From Druceiella hillmani (lineage: Eukaryota > Arthropoda > Insecta > Lepidoptera > Hepialidae): DNA of 64,000 nucleotides. The translations under genes and the position numbers were made by a program. The notes beneath the pieces were generated by a model. The model had not been told where the DNA came from. It did not search any database and saw nothing but the letters and a program-made list of their open reading frames with translations. The stretch spans positions 1 through 64,000 of the forward strand of contig JAYKKI010000159.1 of assembly GCA_039881145.1 (NCBI GenBank), written 5' to 3'. This document shows positions 1 to 12,205 of this stretch, in pieces (the stretch's first letter is position 1; the number at the start of each line of letters is the position of its first letter).

Positions 1-383
1 CATTGTATTGATCCGTATCTACGAATATTTATTAGGAAATTAAAAAAAAACTTAGTCAAGGGGTTATACAATAGACTAATTGTCAATAATATTTTTTTTT
101 TCAATAGATCTTTGAAGAGCTTATTATTTTCTGAACAGCAGTTATCATATAAAAATATCCGATTATCGATATTTTAATAATTTGCTTTAACGATTACTAT
201 TAGTTATTACTACTTTTTAATATATAGATTTCTTACCTTATGACAAAATATTGTGTCACTTAAGATTTATTTGTAGAAGACTTTTTAAAGATTTTTTTAA
301 AATTTTGCCTGATGTTTCATATTGGTACTTTTTTTGTTTGCTCTATTATGCGCTGATTTGTGACTGATACTCACTTTAAAATG

Positions 384-384
384 T

Positions 385-445
<61 letters not shown>

Positions 446-475
446 CATATATATAATATACATATATCATATATG
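384..475. repeat. (TA)n microsatellite
   Basis: Alternating T and A with rare TGTA and TCAT interruptions. It is the first of about ten long (TA)n tracts in the window. Confidence 0.95.
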
Positions 476-1828
476 TAAAAAATATTAGATTGGCAACTTA
501 TGAACCCGCCACTTTTGTCATTCGAGTATTTAGAAAAAATTCATTTTTGGGCAGAAATCACTTTACTATTTAAAGCAGAGTACGAAATTTAATCGGTTCG
601 AAACCAAGATGGTTTCTTTTTCTAGAATTTTGCAGGACATAGATTTCAATTTAAGGAAGTGAATAGCACTCGGTAACGATAGGCCATCCAATGCCTTCAA
701 ATGCTGTAAACTGAAACGGTCTGAAGCCAAAAGGAAACTTACTACACACTATGAAGGCCTTTTGAATGACACAAAACTGAAAAAATAACACATAAAATAT
801 TGTTACATAATTCGACAAAAAATGCTTGTTCAGATATGAGCAATTGAAATTACCGAAAATTTTTGAATTGCAAAAGGCATCAGGGAAGAAGGACGAAGAC
901 AAATACATATATTTTTCTAAAATCCACGAACCATTTTGAGAGTTACATATTTCGAATCAAGAAAATTGTTCGAAAAAACTATATAAAAGGTTAGATACAA
1001 AATAACATTACTCATTTCTGTTTTACCACTTCCAAGTTTTGCGAATTGAATATGAAGTAATATAAAACACTGAGAATATCCAAAAAGTCTACACTTTCTA
1101 CAAAATTGCTATACGCCCTATTAAAGGACACAACTTGAAGTAAGCTTATGTTTACAAATTCATAATTACTCGTACGGAGCTTTTAAATCAAGGAAATAAA
1201 CCTCACTATAGCGCTGTTGTTTATTCCATTATACAAAATACACCTTTCAGTTTTATATATATATATATACTGTATTATGTTAATATGTTGTAATAAGGGC
1301 TTGTCGTATGTTTGTAGATATGTTATATGTTTGTATAATACGTATTCCCAGTTACGAATTTATAACCGTCTTTAACTTAATCTGTAATCTTGTGTATATT
1401 TAGTGTTTGTTCACTTAACGAAGAAATCCTTACAGAAATAAAAAATCGATAAATTTTATGCATATATTTTATAGTCACTTAAAATGCCTTCAGTCCATTG
1501 CCTCAAATTTTGCACATTGACCTTTTTACAAGTATTAATTTTTTTTAATATTCTTGTAAATATTTCCAACTGACATTTCTGAAGAATCATTTTCCTGTTA
1601 TGAAAATTATTAATCAATTTAAACCAGAAACGGAGCACTTACATAAGCGTGTATATTCAATTTGACGAAGCTATTTTTTACATTATGAGTCATCATTAAT
1701 ACTAATGAAATCAATACTATTAGGAAAAAATTTCGACGAAATTTATGGTAAATCACTCTAAATTAAAAATGTGATAAAAATTTATTATAGTAAAAGCTTT
1801 GCAAGAGAGTATTTTATTTATATATTTA

Positions 1829-1848
1829 CACACACACACACACACACA
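1829..1848. repeat. (AC)n microsatellite
   Basis: Ten uninterrupted AC dinucleotides. The short overlapping frames through it are repeat artefacts. Confidence 0.95.
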
Positions 1849-2383
1849 TTTATCGCGACCAATACCACTTACCAGAATCGTGAAAAGTTTTCTTTTCACA
1901 TATCCGATTTTCGAGCTTCTGTCTGGACTCGTATATGCGTATGGGCCTTTTTGCATACTGACGTTCAGCCTTACAGCTCACCCACAATTTAAACGATACA
2001 CTTTCATATCCCCTCAGATCTCCATTTTCAAACATACTTGCTGAGCGCTGTCATTAATCAATAATTTAACAAATGATATACCATGCGTTTATTGCCCATA
2101 ATTTGAACATTTTACATAAAAGATGAAACTCGTATACAAAAATATCATTTTATCAACGTCATTTTCTTAAAGTAAACTGTCAAACCTGTCTTGATCGGAG
2201 CAGTGCATTGCATATATTGTCAAATGCAGTCAGTCTATCAGTAATTAAACAACCAAATTTCACAAAAAAATATTTATTAAATATTAAATGTTTGAATTAT
2301 ACTTAACTACGTAATAATATATCAGCTTGATAAAAAAATGTAAAAATAGAGTTTATAAAAATTAAAACGTTGCCGTTTGGCAG

Positions 2384-2420
2384 GATATTGGTGACGGCAA
2401 AATTGTGCGGCCATTTAACG
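2384..2420 (+). other. possible 37-nt exon or exon relic
   Basis: A GC-richer 37-nt block is preceded by a TTTGGCAG acceptor-like sequence and followed at once by GTGAGT, the strongest type of donor. It reads D-I-G-D-G-K-I-V-R-P-F-N in one frame. I do not recognise the peptide and see no partner exon nearby. Chance is the main alternative. Confidence 0.2.
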
Positions 2421-3658
2421 GTGAGTTTAAACATGTTGTAAGCACTTAGCAGGCAAAAAATTAAGCATGATGAAGTACTTTACCTGTTGTACACGTGAAA
2501 ATGCTAACCAAACCGCCGTTCTTTGCTGAATGAAAGATATTTATCCTAGTATGTAAAATTGGATTTAAAAATTATTGACTATATTATGGCTTTAAAATTT
2601 ATACTTTTTATTAATTCGACAAAATTTTAAAAATGGTGTCGTTAGTTTGTTCCTGAATTAATTTTTCGATAAATTTTGTAAGTGTTGAGGGTTAACAACG
2701 TCTGCTGCATCTTGTGTTCAATATTAATATTGATTTTTACTAACACCGTATATACAAAAATGATTTATTATTATAGTAATGTAATCATACAATTTTCGTA
2801 AATTCACTGTTAAATATTACATTCAAACATACATTTCAGGTATATCCTAGTCAAAATAACACTAGAAAAATAATAAAATATGGGTAATAAAATGTTCGTT
2901 CAAAAAATAAAATCGCAGCTATATTTTTAAATCATAAGCAATATAGGTTTGACATGTGATTTCGCTCGTGTTAAAAAGGAAAAAATATTTTTAAAATAAA
3001 GGTGATAACTGCTGCAGTCACGTTAACACGATATTATTTAAACCTAAAGTTTCCTTAAAAGCTATATTAATGCATACAAATATCATAGATTTTTGAGAAA
3101 TTAACGTTATATCTTGGTGCCTAAAAAAGTGTACAAAGAGAAAAGTAATAATAATAATATATTGAAACAGGTCAATAAAATATTCTGACATATTTAAATG
3201 TGCTTATTAGTGTATATAGTACCCATAGGGCGAGTTCTTTTTATTATTAAAGAGTAAAATTCGCCCTTTGAGAGGAACTGTGGTGTTTTTATTTATCTCC
3301 ACAGTGTGACCACCCATGGTGAAAGCCATAGGAGTTTATTTCAAACTGAATATTAGCCACTAATTTCACATAATCTGTTCAACTCTTATTCAGAGAAAGA
3401 TTCAAACCGATCTTGACAATATGCTAATGTAATATTTTTATCGAATAAATATTTAATTTTCCGCGATGCTTTATGGGTAAAATCTTTGCCGATTTTTTTC
3501 AAGCAAAAGGTTACCACCCTTTGTCATGATAATATGGCGAAAAACTTAAGTATACGCTAGCGGTGCACACTAAAGAAATCTCAGGATTTGAATATCAATA
3601 TTTGTAAACAAAATAATCTTTACCATTTCTTACATAATAATTTTATTTTTAACATATC
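2421..3658. other. AT-rich spacer, no gene seen
   Basis: No coding region recognised. An imperfect inverted repeat (GGGCGAGTT ... AATTCGCCC) lies at about 3228-3270, and a short CTGTGG/CCACAG pair follows it. I assign no function. Confidence 0.5.
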
Positions 3659-3800
3659 GAATATATTTGGCGTTAATTTTGCAGAAATTCATTATTCACA
3701 ATTAAATGAAACTACGTGATGCAGTATTATTTCTACTTTCTTTAAGTTCTTTGCCACGACCTAGGTTTCGTTGTATTACAACAATGCCTAAATACATTGT
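3659..3800. repeat. dispersed repeat, copy 1 (possible Penelope-like or MITE-like)
   Basis: It opens with GAATATATTTGGCGTTAATT, also found at 40,472 and in inverted form at about 9,956-9,975. It is followed by a module (about 3715-3790) running from ACTACGTGATG through TTTCTACTTTCTTTAAG to CGTTGTATTACAAC. The same module sits in opposite orientation at 40,530-40,605. Read on the minus strand it contains TTGTAATACAACGAAACC, which loosely recalls the CTGAAGATG...CGAAAC motif seen in some Penelope-like elements. That family link is a guess. Confidence 0.55.
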
Positions 3801-4155
3801 TTTAGAAAGATGTTTAGGTAAAGTTTAAGCTTATTTTTAATTAAATAAGTTTGATCCTGTTGAAACATTTATATAAAGGTTCTTTTCTAAAACCCGTTAA
3901 AATCTTCCAAATTATTTAATACTATTAATTCATTTGACAAATATATCTCGTAATTACGACCATTGTGTACTGAATTGAATCATTAATCGTATCGAGCTCT
4001 TCCGCCAAATTAGAAATTGAGTTATATATTGCAAGACTTCAAATTAAACTTAATGAGAGACCTGAAATTTTGGAGCAGTTCATACAAAAATTAGGTAAAA
4101 ACGACAACAAAGCAATTTTATCATAAGCGCCCTTGCATTATAATTAGCGACAAAT

Positions 4156-4185
4156 ATTACGGGGTATTATGCAATACCCCGTAAT
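4156..4185. repeat. perfect 13-bp hairpin/palindrome
   Basis: ATTACGGGGTATT is followed by ATGC and then its exact reverse complement. The four G:C pairs in the stem stand out in this AT-rich setting. It could be a cruciform-prone site or the core of a tiny MITE. No function is assigned. Confidence 0.85.
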
Positions 4186-5317
4186 GCACAATTTTTTTTT
4201 TCATTTATTTGATAAAAAGTGAAGGTATAATAAATGGTCGATTGCGTATTTAATTTTTTTTTTATAATTTATTATAAGTGTGGAGAAAGCATCATTTTAT
4301 TAAAATAATTATCACAATTGTATGTTATGTAATATTATATATGAGTACTTTGCAGCGAGTAACAATTACGCGTTAAATATTAGTCTGATAAAATGAAGGA
4401 AATTTTAGGTAAAAAGCTCCCTGTTAATTTTATCGTTAAAAATATCCTTCCTAGGCCCAAAACAAAAGCAATACATTTCACCGTAACACTGCCTCAAATT
4501 TATTTACATCGAGGCATATCACTATTTTCTAATAAGAATATTTTAAGCTGCCTTCTTCAAAAATACTTGAAGGTCGAGTAATATTTGTAGTGGAAGACAA
4601 TTTATCTAGGTTACTTTGTCTGTTTATTTTTTTATTTCTCTCGACTTACTATTTGCCTCTATATCATAACATGACTAAATAATAGAAATATGATCAATGA
4701 TATTGCCAATTCAGAGACGGTGCTATAAATAATTTAAAAGTTCTATAATTCTTTAGAAGGAAGAATTTAGTACCTATCTATTTAACCAAGACTTTGCGGT
4801 AATATAAAAAATCACAAGAGAAAACTAATACGGTTCGAAAAGTCGTGTAGTGCACGTCGAGAAACAGTTCTCAGTCTTTCTCATCTCGTTTTATAAATTC
4901 TACTTTTTAAACATTGTTTTCTATTTGTTCTTATTTTCATAATAATACCTATGGATGGAGCCTAAAGTTAATCACTTGTGTGTAAAGGCAGTTCTAGGCT
5001 CAAAACCACTCTCCGGCTATAGTCACTTCAAGTTTAATCGTTATTAAAAACACTTGACTGGTATACAAAGTAACAGTCAGCCGGATTTTATAAAAACGCT
5101 ACTTATGAAGAAAATTTATTTGAAAATTACAGAAAAAAAGAATTTTCCTCAAATAAATAATGTTAAGAAATAAACTATTATCTTTAATGATGGAAAAAGT
5201 TTAAATCCATATATACAAGATAGGATAGATAAAACCAAACTGGGAGATCCCTTAAGTAAAACTGTCTTGAAGTCAAAATGAAATCGAATATAATTAAGGC
5301 ATAGCGTGCCTGTGACG

Positions 5318-5318
<1 letters not shown>

Positions 5319-5365
<47 letters not shown>
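5319..5365. repeat. (TA)n microsatellite
   Basis: Uninterrupted TA run. The IYIYIY frames across it are artefacts. Confidence 0.95.
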
Positions 5366-5368
<3 letters not shown>

Positions 5369-6981
5369 ACAGATCTGCATGTATACATGTATACAATTAT
5401 CTGAATTTATATAAATTTTGGAAAACATCTTGTAAGTGTTCTTACCTAACGAATATTACTTAGTCATCAATTCATTAAGCTAGAAATTCCCTTTATGACT
5501 AATTACTTATTTTGAGGGTAGTTAAACCACAGATTAAACATCTGAACGTTATATTATCGATATGAGTTCTTTTCTGTGGAAATTAATTTAGTTTTTTAAG
5601 TCGGAAAATGGCTTCACGTTCAAGAAGTTGTGGTAATTGACCTGATACTTTTTTGTATATCTTTATCATAATTGTCTATGACATTTGTGTTGGGATCGAT
5701 ATTGAAAATCAGGACAAGTCATTTCTTTCCTATCAGGTGTTCTTAAAAACAAAGTGTAAAAAGAAAAAAAAAGTTTAAATTCTGCATTCCAATGGACGGA
5801 ATAAAAAAATTATGTCTATGACTGTGTAGGTGATGTGTGAAAGGAAGTTTAAATTTCTTACAAGGATATAGTTAAAAAGTTCCTTGGCAATAAAGGCCGA
5901 TTAGGTCCATTTAATCAAATAAACTTCACTTTAATCACTTACCGAAAAATCTCGAAAACTTTAATAAGGAACAGGAAAGAAGATTCATCAAGATATAGAG
6001 GTAATAGAATAATAATAATATTGTTAAATATTGAAGCAAGAAGGAAAAGCGAGAATAATCAGAAGGAAACTTAACAGAAATTCGAAATGAATACTGTAAT
6101 GATTTCTAACAATTTTAATTAATTAAATATGGTTATTTAGACATTTTAGTCATCATTTTGGGTATATATTTATGTACATTTTTTTATTCTAATATTATGT
6201 GAACTGAAGTTCCTACGGCGCGCCTCGCCATATAAGGACATATGGTTTGAAATCAACCCGACACTCCACGGCGACAACCAACCAACAATAATAATAACCT
6301 TTAAAAAAAGAAATATTTCTTTATCATTCCTAAATGTCAAAAACCTTAAGAGATAGGAAAAAGTTAATACCATATGAGAATTCGCATCCCAAAATTACTT
6401 ATAATGGATATAGAAAGACGACAATTTTAAAAATGTAAATTTAACAGATCTTTAATTATCGTTATTGGATATCGAGCAGATTACCTCTTGAGAATTTATG
6501 TATTTAATTTTCAATATCTACACGAAAGTTGGCATACAAATATATTACAGCCTGGATTAAATTATACCTTTGTATTAGATCGCGAAATAAAAAATTAGCG
6601 CTTTAGGGACAGCATCCATCTCACACAATGTTCATTATTATATGTATCCTGGAATTCTTGTATTATGTAATCCCAAATTGTATCCCCTACGCTAGGTGCC
6701 TTTCTCTCCATAGATGGTTCCAGGGATCTTTCTTCGATATATTAGAAGAGATTGTTCTCCACTTCCGTTTAGTGCCTCGGTTCGTCATTAAGGATATTTT
6801 AGAACAAAATTGTTGTTTCCTTTAAATATATTTAAGATGACTTTAGAAGTAAGGTTAATCTTGACCAGTTGAAAGCAAACTTATCTCCACTTTAATTTTA
6901 TGGTGAAGATCATCTAAGGTGTATATAAAATTACATGTATGGAGAAGAGAAAAAGAAAACAAAACCATCCTCTATCACCTA

Positions 6982-6982
<1 letters not shown>

Positions 6983-7027
<45 letters not shown>

Positions 7028-7037
7028 CACACACATA

Positions 7038-7096
<59 letters not shown>
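6983..7096. repeat. (TA)n microsatellite, interrupted
   Basis: Long TA tract with TTTA and CACACA interruptions near 7017-7036. Several tyrosine/isoleucine-repeat frames overlap it on both strands and are not genes. Confidence 0.95.
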
Positions 7097-7099
<3 letters not shown>

Positions 7100-7790
7100 C
7101 AGACAGATTCCATCGAGAATACACATAAATATACAATTTTTATATTAAACATCATAAAGCATTTCATATTCAAACCTGGAATCCTTCAAAGCGGAACTCC
7201 GTAAAACGATTTAAATCAGCGAAGGTTACTTCCATATCGGACAACCGGGCACTGGGGCGGACTATATAAATTTTCACAATATTACATGATCTGTACCTTC
7301 TTTATTGTTTTGTTTCGTTGATATTTTTTACGCATATCTTCCTTAGCGAAGTTTTAAAACGAGAAGTATCATGTAAAGAACAGTAATCAAAAATACATTT
7401 AAATTATTGAAAAAATATTGTTAGACTACTGTTAACTATACAATTGTATTAATAGTTAAATAACTTGTAGATCTAGAAAAGATAACATTAAATATGAATC
7501 TATAAACGAACCAATAAAAAGTAAATTTTGACTTTAAAATTTAGTGGTTTCGAAAATCTGGCTTACATCTTTTATGAATTCTTGGTAATCCGTTTCTCTG
7601 AAAATTAAAAAAAAAATTACTGATATAAAACAATCTCTTATCATGGCTCAAAATAGAATTAGTTCACTGAATATTTTTTCTTAGATTTTGTGTATATAAT
7701 TTAAGGACGAGTTAATAGCCAACTGAGTTACGACATAAGGTAGATTTAATATTTTTAAGCATGTATACCATTTAATGAAACTTTTCTTTT

Positions 7791-7866
7791 CAAGGATCTT
7801 GAATTCCTTGATTTTAAAGTTATATAAATCAAGGATCTTGAATTCCTTGATTTTAAAGTTATATAT
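7791..7866. repeat. 39-bp tandem duplication
   Basis: Two near-identical 39-bp units each start with CAAGGATCTTGAATTCCTTG, itself almost palindromic. Units begin at 7791 and 7830. Confidence 0.9.
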
Positions 7867-7869
7867 AAT

Positions 7870-9260
7870 TACAAATTGTTTGAAAGAACCTGGATTAGGT
7901 GAAACATAAAAGAATTCATTTTTCTTGTTCCTATTCGAGTGTAAGTTAATTTTCGTAACCTCTAGGCATTTCAATTATTTTTACTTTTGGTCAATACCAG
8001 TGGAGGCAAATATAAGAATATGCTACAGTCTTAGACAAATATTTTCTATGCGCGCAGTAGCACGGAGTCAAATTCCCAGGAAAGATTTCGAACCATACTC
8101 GACACCCCTTAACTTAAGATCTGTTTTATATACCAGGTTAGAACTGCATATACGCAAGTGTGTTAGGTTGAGTGTTTAATTAGGACAAGTTCCATGATTC
8201 ATATTTTTTTAGCAAAAAGTTGAAAACGCGGTTAAAAAAGTCTACAACTTTTTTTCCACCGACACAATGGCCTAAAGAGAGCCTGCTCCTTTTTTACTTT
8301 TACATTTTTAATAGGATTTTTTTTACTGGATAAAAAACTAAAGTGAATATACGTTACTTATTGTGTATTTTACTTAGTCTGAGGGCAATAGTTTGATCTT
8401 TACTTAATCAGTTTGAAGAATCAAATTCGTTTTAATTCCTAAGGCACGTAACTTTTTACTGACTACTAAACTCCAACGACTGACATAATCGTCCCAACCC
8501 CTGTAGATTCAATGTGTAAGTTCTATGATGAAGTGGTACCTACTACAGTATACTACTGTCTAAATCATTACTGAAAACGAATGAACAGCCTAACTCTATA
8601 ACACTTTTTATAAATTCCACATTCGCAAAACCAAACAAAGTGAGTTATCTACTGGTATGTTATAGCAGAGAAACAACTGGTAAAGTAACTAAACTTTTAA
8701 TTCATATTATGTTCTAATAAAGAGAAGACTACTTTCATGATTTTTAAAAATGTTGCATTGTTCTCAAATTATACAACATTGTAAAATACTTTATTGTTTT
8801 TAATGTGTTGAATAAAAAAACTCACGACATTGTTTCGTTATTTAAAAAAGACTTTATGGAAGTGGTATCCATCTCTACGACGTCCGTAGTAGTTCAGTTA
8901 TTAAGAAGGATAAAACGAAATAGAAATAACGATTAATTAATACTTATTTCCGTTCTTTCCATTTCGATATAATATTTTTTATTTTATTTGACTTGCAGTC
9001 ATATGGTACAAAGATACTCAGGTTAGCCGATAAGAAAAGATTCTGTTTAGCTATACTTAGTGAGATTTGTAAGTTTATATCATTTGATTTGTTTTTCATT
9101 TCTTTTTTTCGTTACAAGACGTTACATTCTAAAGTTTATTCCATAAATTATTTAAGTCGATTTAAGTGAATTCACGACGAAACCTCTACTGATTTTAGTT
9201 TAAAATATTCAGATAGAGACGAGGTTGGAATTATCTACAGATTTTATGATACCATTTTCT
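7870..9260 (+). repeat. diverged duplicated segment, copy A
   Basis: This segment aligns by eye, in the same orientation, with 49,465-51,430. Shared blocks in order include CATTTTCTATGCGCGC-type sequence with GTAGCACGGAG (8040-8065 versus 49,665-49,690), TACCAGGTTAGAACT, the TTTGA..AATCAAATTC block near 8395-8430, TGGTACCTACTACT, GTTCC...CCATTTC near 8950, AGATACTCAGGTTAGC (9010) and AAGTTTATTCCATAAA (9132). The main difference is that copy B carries a 173-bp GC-rich arrestin-like exon at 51,018-51,190. Copy A instead goes straight from an acceptor-like TTGACTTGCAG (about 8990-9000) into the post-exon sequence. This looks like intron DNA of a duplicated gene, or an old repeat family; the exon-flanking position favours the former. 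Confidence 0.75.
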
Positions 9261-10261
9261 GTCCGTCGTACTTCATTTTCTCCTTATGTCAAAAATAATC
9301 CACCGCACCTTCCAAAATTGAAAAGTAGAGCTTATTGCAAAACTTATTTATTCATTCACAAACAATATAAGTAAATTTAAAAAGTGGCCTCCACAGAGTC
9401 TCGGATATTTTTGCGACTTTTTTCTAGAATCTAACACCAGAACAATTGATCAAACAAATAGCGTTTTGTACAAAAAGGAGTCAAAATTCAGGGAGACGAT
9501 AAGATAACACTTTTATCTCTGTCAGTCGTAGGCGTCAAAAAAATTATTTCAGATATTATAAACTTTTGCTACGACACTTGAATATGTAATTCAGCACGGC
9601 CGCCTGAAATCAAATCATAACTTTGAATTAGGTTTCTGCTGTAGGTAAAGGTTCTTCCAAATTAGTTTGAAGATTATAAGTATATGGAAAAGTACTCTTT
9701 TCAGATAAATTATTATTTTATTCTTTTAAGCGACGAAAAACATTTAAAATTATATTAGTCGAATAGTTCGATTTTCAATGTATAGTCAAATTAAGATTTC
9801 TTTATATACTGTGGTATTGAAAAGTCTTTTGTATCGAAAAATATAATTTTATTTTCGTAGTAATCAGCATAGATTTTATATGGAATGCTCTCCTGTATGT
9901 ATTTATGACTTATGAAAGTACGATCATCTTATTATGAATTTCCTTCTATTTTTATATTAACGCCAAATATATTCAATATTTAACTTTTAACATAATTTTA
10001 TAATATTATTGATATTGAATTTAGTAATGTCTATTAATACGTGTACATTTATAATATGTTACATATTTGTTAATAATTTTATTCCGCCACGTTGACTTAT
10101 AAGCTATCAATTTTTTTTAAGTGAATTGCACCACTGATAAGAGAGTTCTATCCTATGTAATTTTTATTAATTTATACCTAGCACATTAATTTAAAAATTT
10201 AGTCTGTTCTTTCGTAGTATTGAGTTTGGGAAAATATTTTAATTCAATAGATACCATTCGT
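9261..10261. other. AT-rich spacer
   Basis: No gene recognised. An inverted copy of the GAATATATTTGGCGTTAAT motif lies at about 9956-9975, matching 3659 and 40,472. Confidence 0.5.
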
Positions 10262-10264
10262 ATT

Positions 10265-12008
10265 TTAACAAGTGACGAAATCTTGTCTGCGAGTTTGTTC
10301 GCCAAGATTATCTGATTCATTCAATTTTAACGCCGTCAAGAAAGCCTTTCTTTGAGAAACAAAACAGTGACACCCCGATCTAATCGTCCAGAACTTACAT
10401 GATACGTGGTGAAGCTGACAGACAGACAGACTTAAGTAACTTTCCATCTCACGTGAACAAAATTCACCTCCATTGTCGGTTCTCAGTATTTTTATCTTGT
10501 TTCCAGTTTGATTCTCAACTAAACTTCGAAATTCTTTGAAATGCTGGAACACCTGGTTCTTTTCCTTCAAGAAGTAGAGAAAAGTCATTCTGCTGGCATC
10601 ATCCACAAACAGAAGAAAGTACTTCGCCAGACCAATTGACTTGGTCTCCATCTGCCCGCATAAATCTGAGTGTACTACATCCAGTAGTTTTTCACTTCTA
10701 TGGTTTGCTGATGGGAAAGGGAAACGTGATTGTTTTCCCTCACAGCACACTTCACAATTCTGTATCTACATGTCAGCTTTCTTGTGAAAAGAAACTCCTT
10801 CTACTGCTCCTTCTTTCATTTTTTGTAAGGACTTACTATTTATATGTCCTAACCTTCTATGCCATGTTGACATTGCCGATAACGAGTTCTCGAATTTTTT
10901 TGTGTTTAACTTATACACTCCATTTATCAAATTTGCTGTACCAATAAGCTCATTCACTTGGTTGTATATCAAACAGGTATCTTTTTTGAATACAACTTTA
11001 TTTCCTTTAGCTATAAGTTGGCTTACGGATAATAAGTTTGCCGTGAGATTCGGTATATACAATACGTCCTTCACAATCACGTCATACTGAGAACTGTTCA
11101 CGCATGTCGTTATCTGTGTTTCACCAACACTAACTACAGGCACCATCATTTGATTTGCCACTACGATTTCTTTAGGTTCGTGTACTGGTCGAGTTAGGAG
11201 TAAACATTTTTGGTTTGACGTCATATGCGCGCTTGCGCCTGAGTCGATGTACCAGTCTTCTGTGTTATAATAACCGTTGAAAAACGCCGCGCTAAAAGCA
11301 TTCAATTGTTTATTTGCTTTTAATTCAGGACACTTATTTTTGTAGTGGCCGATCTTCTTGCAATTATAACACTTTATTTGTTTACTGCTGGTTGACTTTG
11401 ACATTTGCTTGTCAGTGTTGCCTTTTTTATTTCGCTGTTTTGACCAAAAGGCAGAGTCAATTCCAGTAGTGCCAACCTCCGAACACATATCAAGTAACTT
11501 TGTTTTAATGACGTCAGCGCTAATGGCTATTCCAGAGTGTTCTATTGCCATTATCATCGGTGAATACTTATCTGGAAGTCCCGCCAAAAGTAATAACACA
11601 ATCCACTCGTCTGTGATTTCGAAACCTGTCCCTTTCAATTTATGTGCTGTCTCAACCACTTCAGATACATAGGATGTCATGGATTCGCAGTTATCGAGGC
11701 GTATTGAAATCAATGTACGAAGCAAACTTATTTTTCGTTGATACCCCGTGTTGTCAAATAACTGTTTTAATTTCTTCCACACCGTTCACTGTAGCTTCAC
11801 TTTTTATATGCACATATAATGAACAGTCAATTGTCATAACGAATTTTGCTTAAGCTTTTTTCTTCTCAGATTCACTGATAGTTGCCGGTACATTTTCAAT
11901 GTCAATGCCTTCAAGTAACAAGAAATTACTTGTTGCAAACGCCCAATCGTAGTAATTTTCGCGTCCTTTGAGTTTCGGCACATTTACTAAGAACCCCGAC
12001 GTAGACAT
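10265..12008 (-). pseudogene. copia-type Gag-Pol, broken and C-terminally truncated
   Basis: Translation from ATG at 12,008 starts MSTSGFLVNVPKLKGRENY and reads a copia-like Gag. A stop codon falls at about 11,850 and a frameshift near 11,780, after which the frame stays open to 10,766. That second frame carries a CCHC zinc knuckle (CYNCKKIGHYKNKC), the aspartic protease motif WYIDSGASAHMTS (catalytic D in DSGA) and the GAG-pre-integrase motif WHRRLGHINSKSLQKM. A further shift leads to the integrase core at 10,750-10,265, with VVHSDLCG (first catalytic Asp), FVDDASR and RTDNGGEF (second Asp). The third catalytic residue and everything beyond are missing or scrambled. The product would package and integrate retroelement cDNA; this copy cannot. 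Confidence 0.93.
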
Positions 12009-12050
12009 AGTTACTTTCGCACGAGAAAATAAAAAAAAATTAGCAAATGT

Positions 12051-12068
12051 GGGTCTGGGCACATAACC
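12051..12068 (-). promoter_or_regulatory. primer binding site, initiator tRNA-Met half-tRNA type
   Basis: The minus strand reads GGTTATGTGCCCAG next to the LTR-like end. Copia elements prime from an internal part of initiator tRNA-Met around the anticodon, whose complement is GGTTATGGGCCCAG. One base differs. Confidence 0.75.
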
Positions 12069-12205
12069 TAATAAAACGTGTACGGTAGTTGATCAAAGAC
12101 TAAATTTATTTCTTAATATTAACCTTAGGTAGGTAGTTACAAACGATACCACATAGAAGGCGCTAGGAGTACATTAAATACATTATTTTGATATTAATTC
12201 TAACA
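12069..12205 (-). mobile_element. copia 5' LTR (short, probable)
   Basis: This 137-bp minus-strand block begins TGTTAGAATTAATATC, resembling the TGTTGGAAT start common in copia-type LTRs, and ends just before the primer binding site. Its outer edge coincides exactly with the first CCTAA repeat. The 3' edge lacks an obvious terminal CA, so that end may be degraded. Confidence 0.6.

Larger units (their letters stand above)
1..2383. other. AT-rich spacer, no gene seen
   Basis: No coding region, splice-bounded exon or recognisable transposon protein was found on either strand. Short open frames here are isolated and AT-driven. The stretch contains a (TA)n tract near 384-475 and an (AC)n tract at 1829-1848. 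Confidence 0.6.
3801..7790. other. AT-rich spacer with short repeats
   Basis: No gene recognised. It contains the hairpin at 4156-4185 and (TA)n tracts at 5319-5365 and 6983-7096. A GC-richer patch at about 6210-6290 has an open frame on the minus strand but no family I recognise. A minus-strand stretch at about 6625-6760 also reads open for some 45 codons with a plausible residue mix; it has stops on its N-terminal side and no recognised homology. Confidence 0.4.
10262..12205 (-). mobile_element. truncated copia-type LTR retrotransposon (Ty1/copia)
   Basis: On the minus strand the order is LTR-like segment (12,205 to 12,069), primer binding site (12,068 to about 12,051), gag, zinc knuckle, protease, GAG-pre-integrase and integrase. 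This is the copia gene order. Reverse transcriptase, RNase H and the 3' LTR are absent: recognisable integrase sequence stops soon after the DNGGEF motif, at about 10,440, and open sequence ends near 10,262. The LTR-like end abuts the telomeric repeat array directly, so the element appears to have inserted in or at the edge of that array. A target-site duplication cannot be tested because the other end is lost. Confidence 0.92.

Noticed and set aside
5149..5396. Open frames made of tyrosine/isoleucine repeats (also at 6.9-7.2, 35.8, 37.6-37.9, 43.0-43.3 and 57.1-57.5 kb)
   Set aside because: They are translations of (TA)n microsatellites on both strands and carry no protein information.
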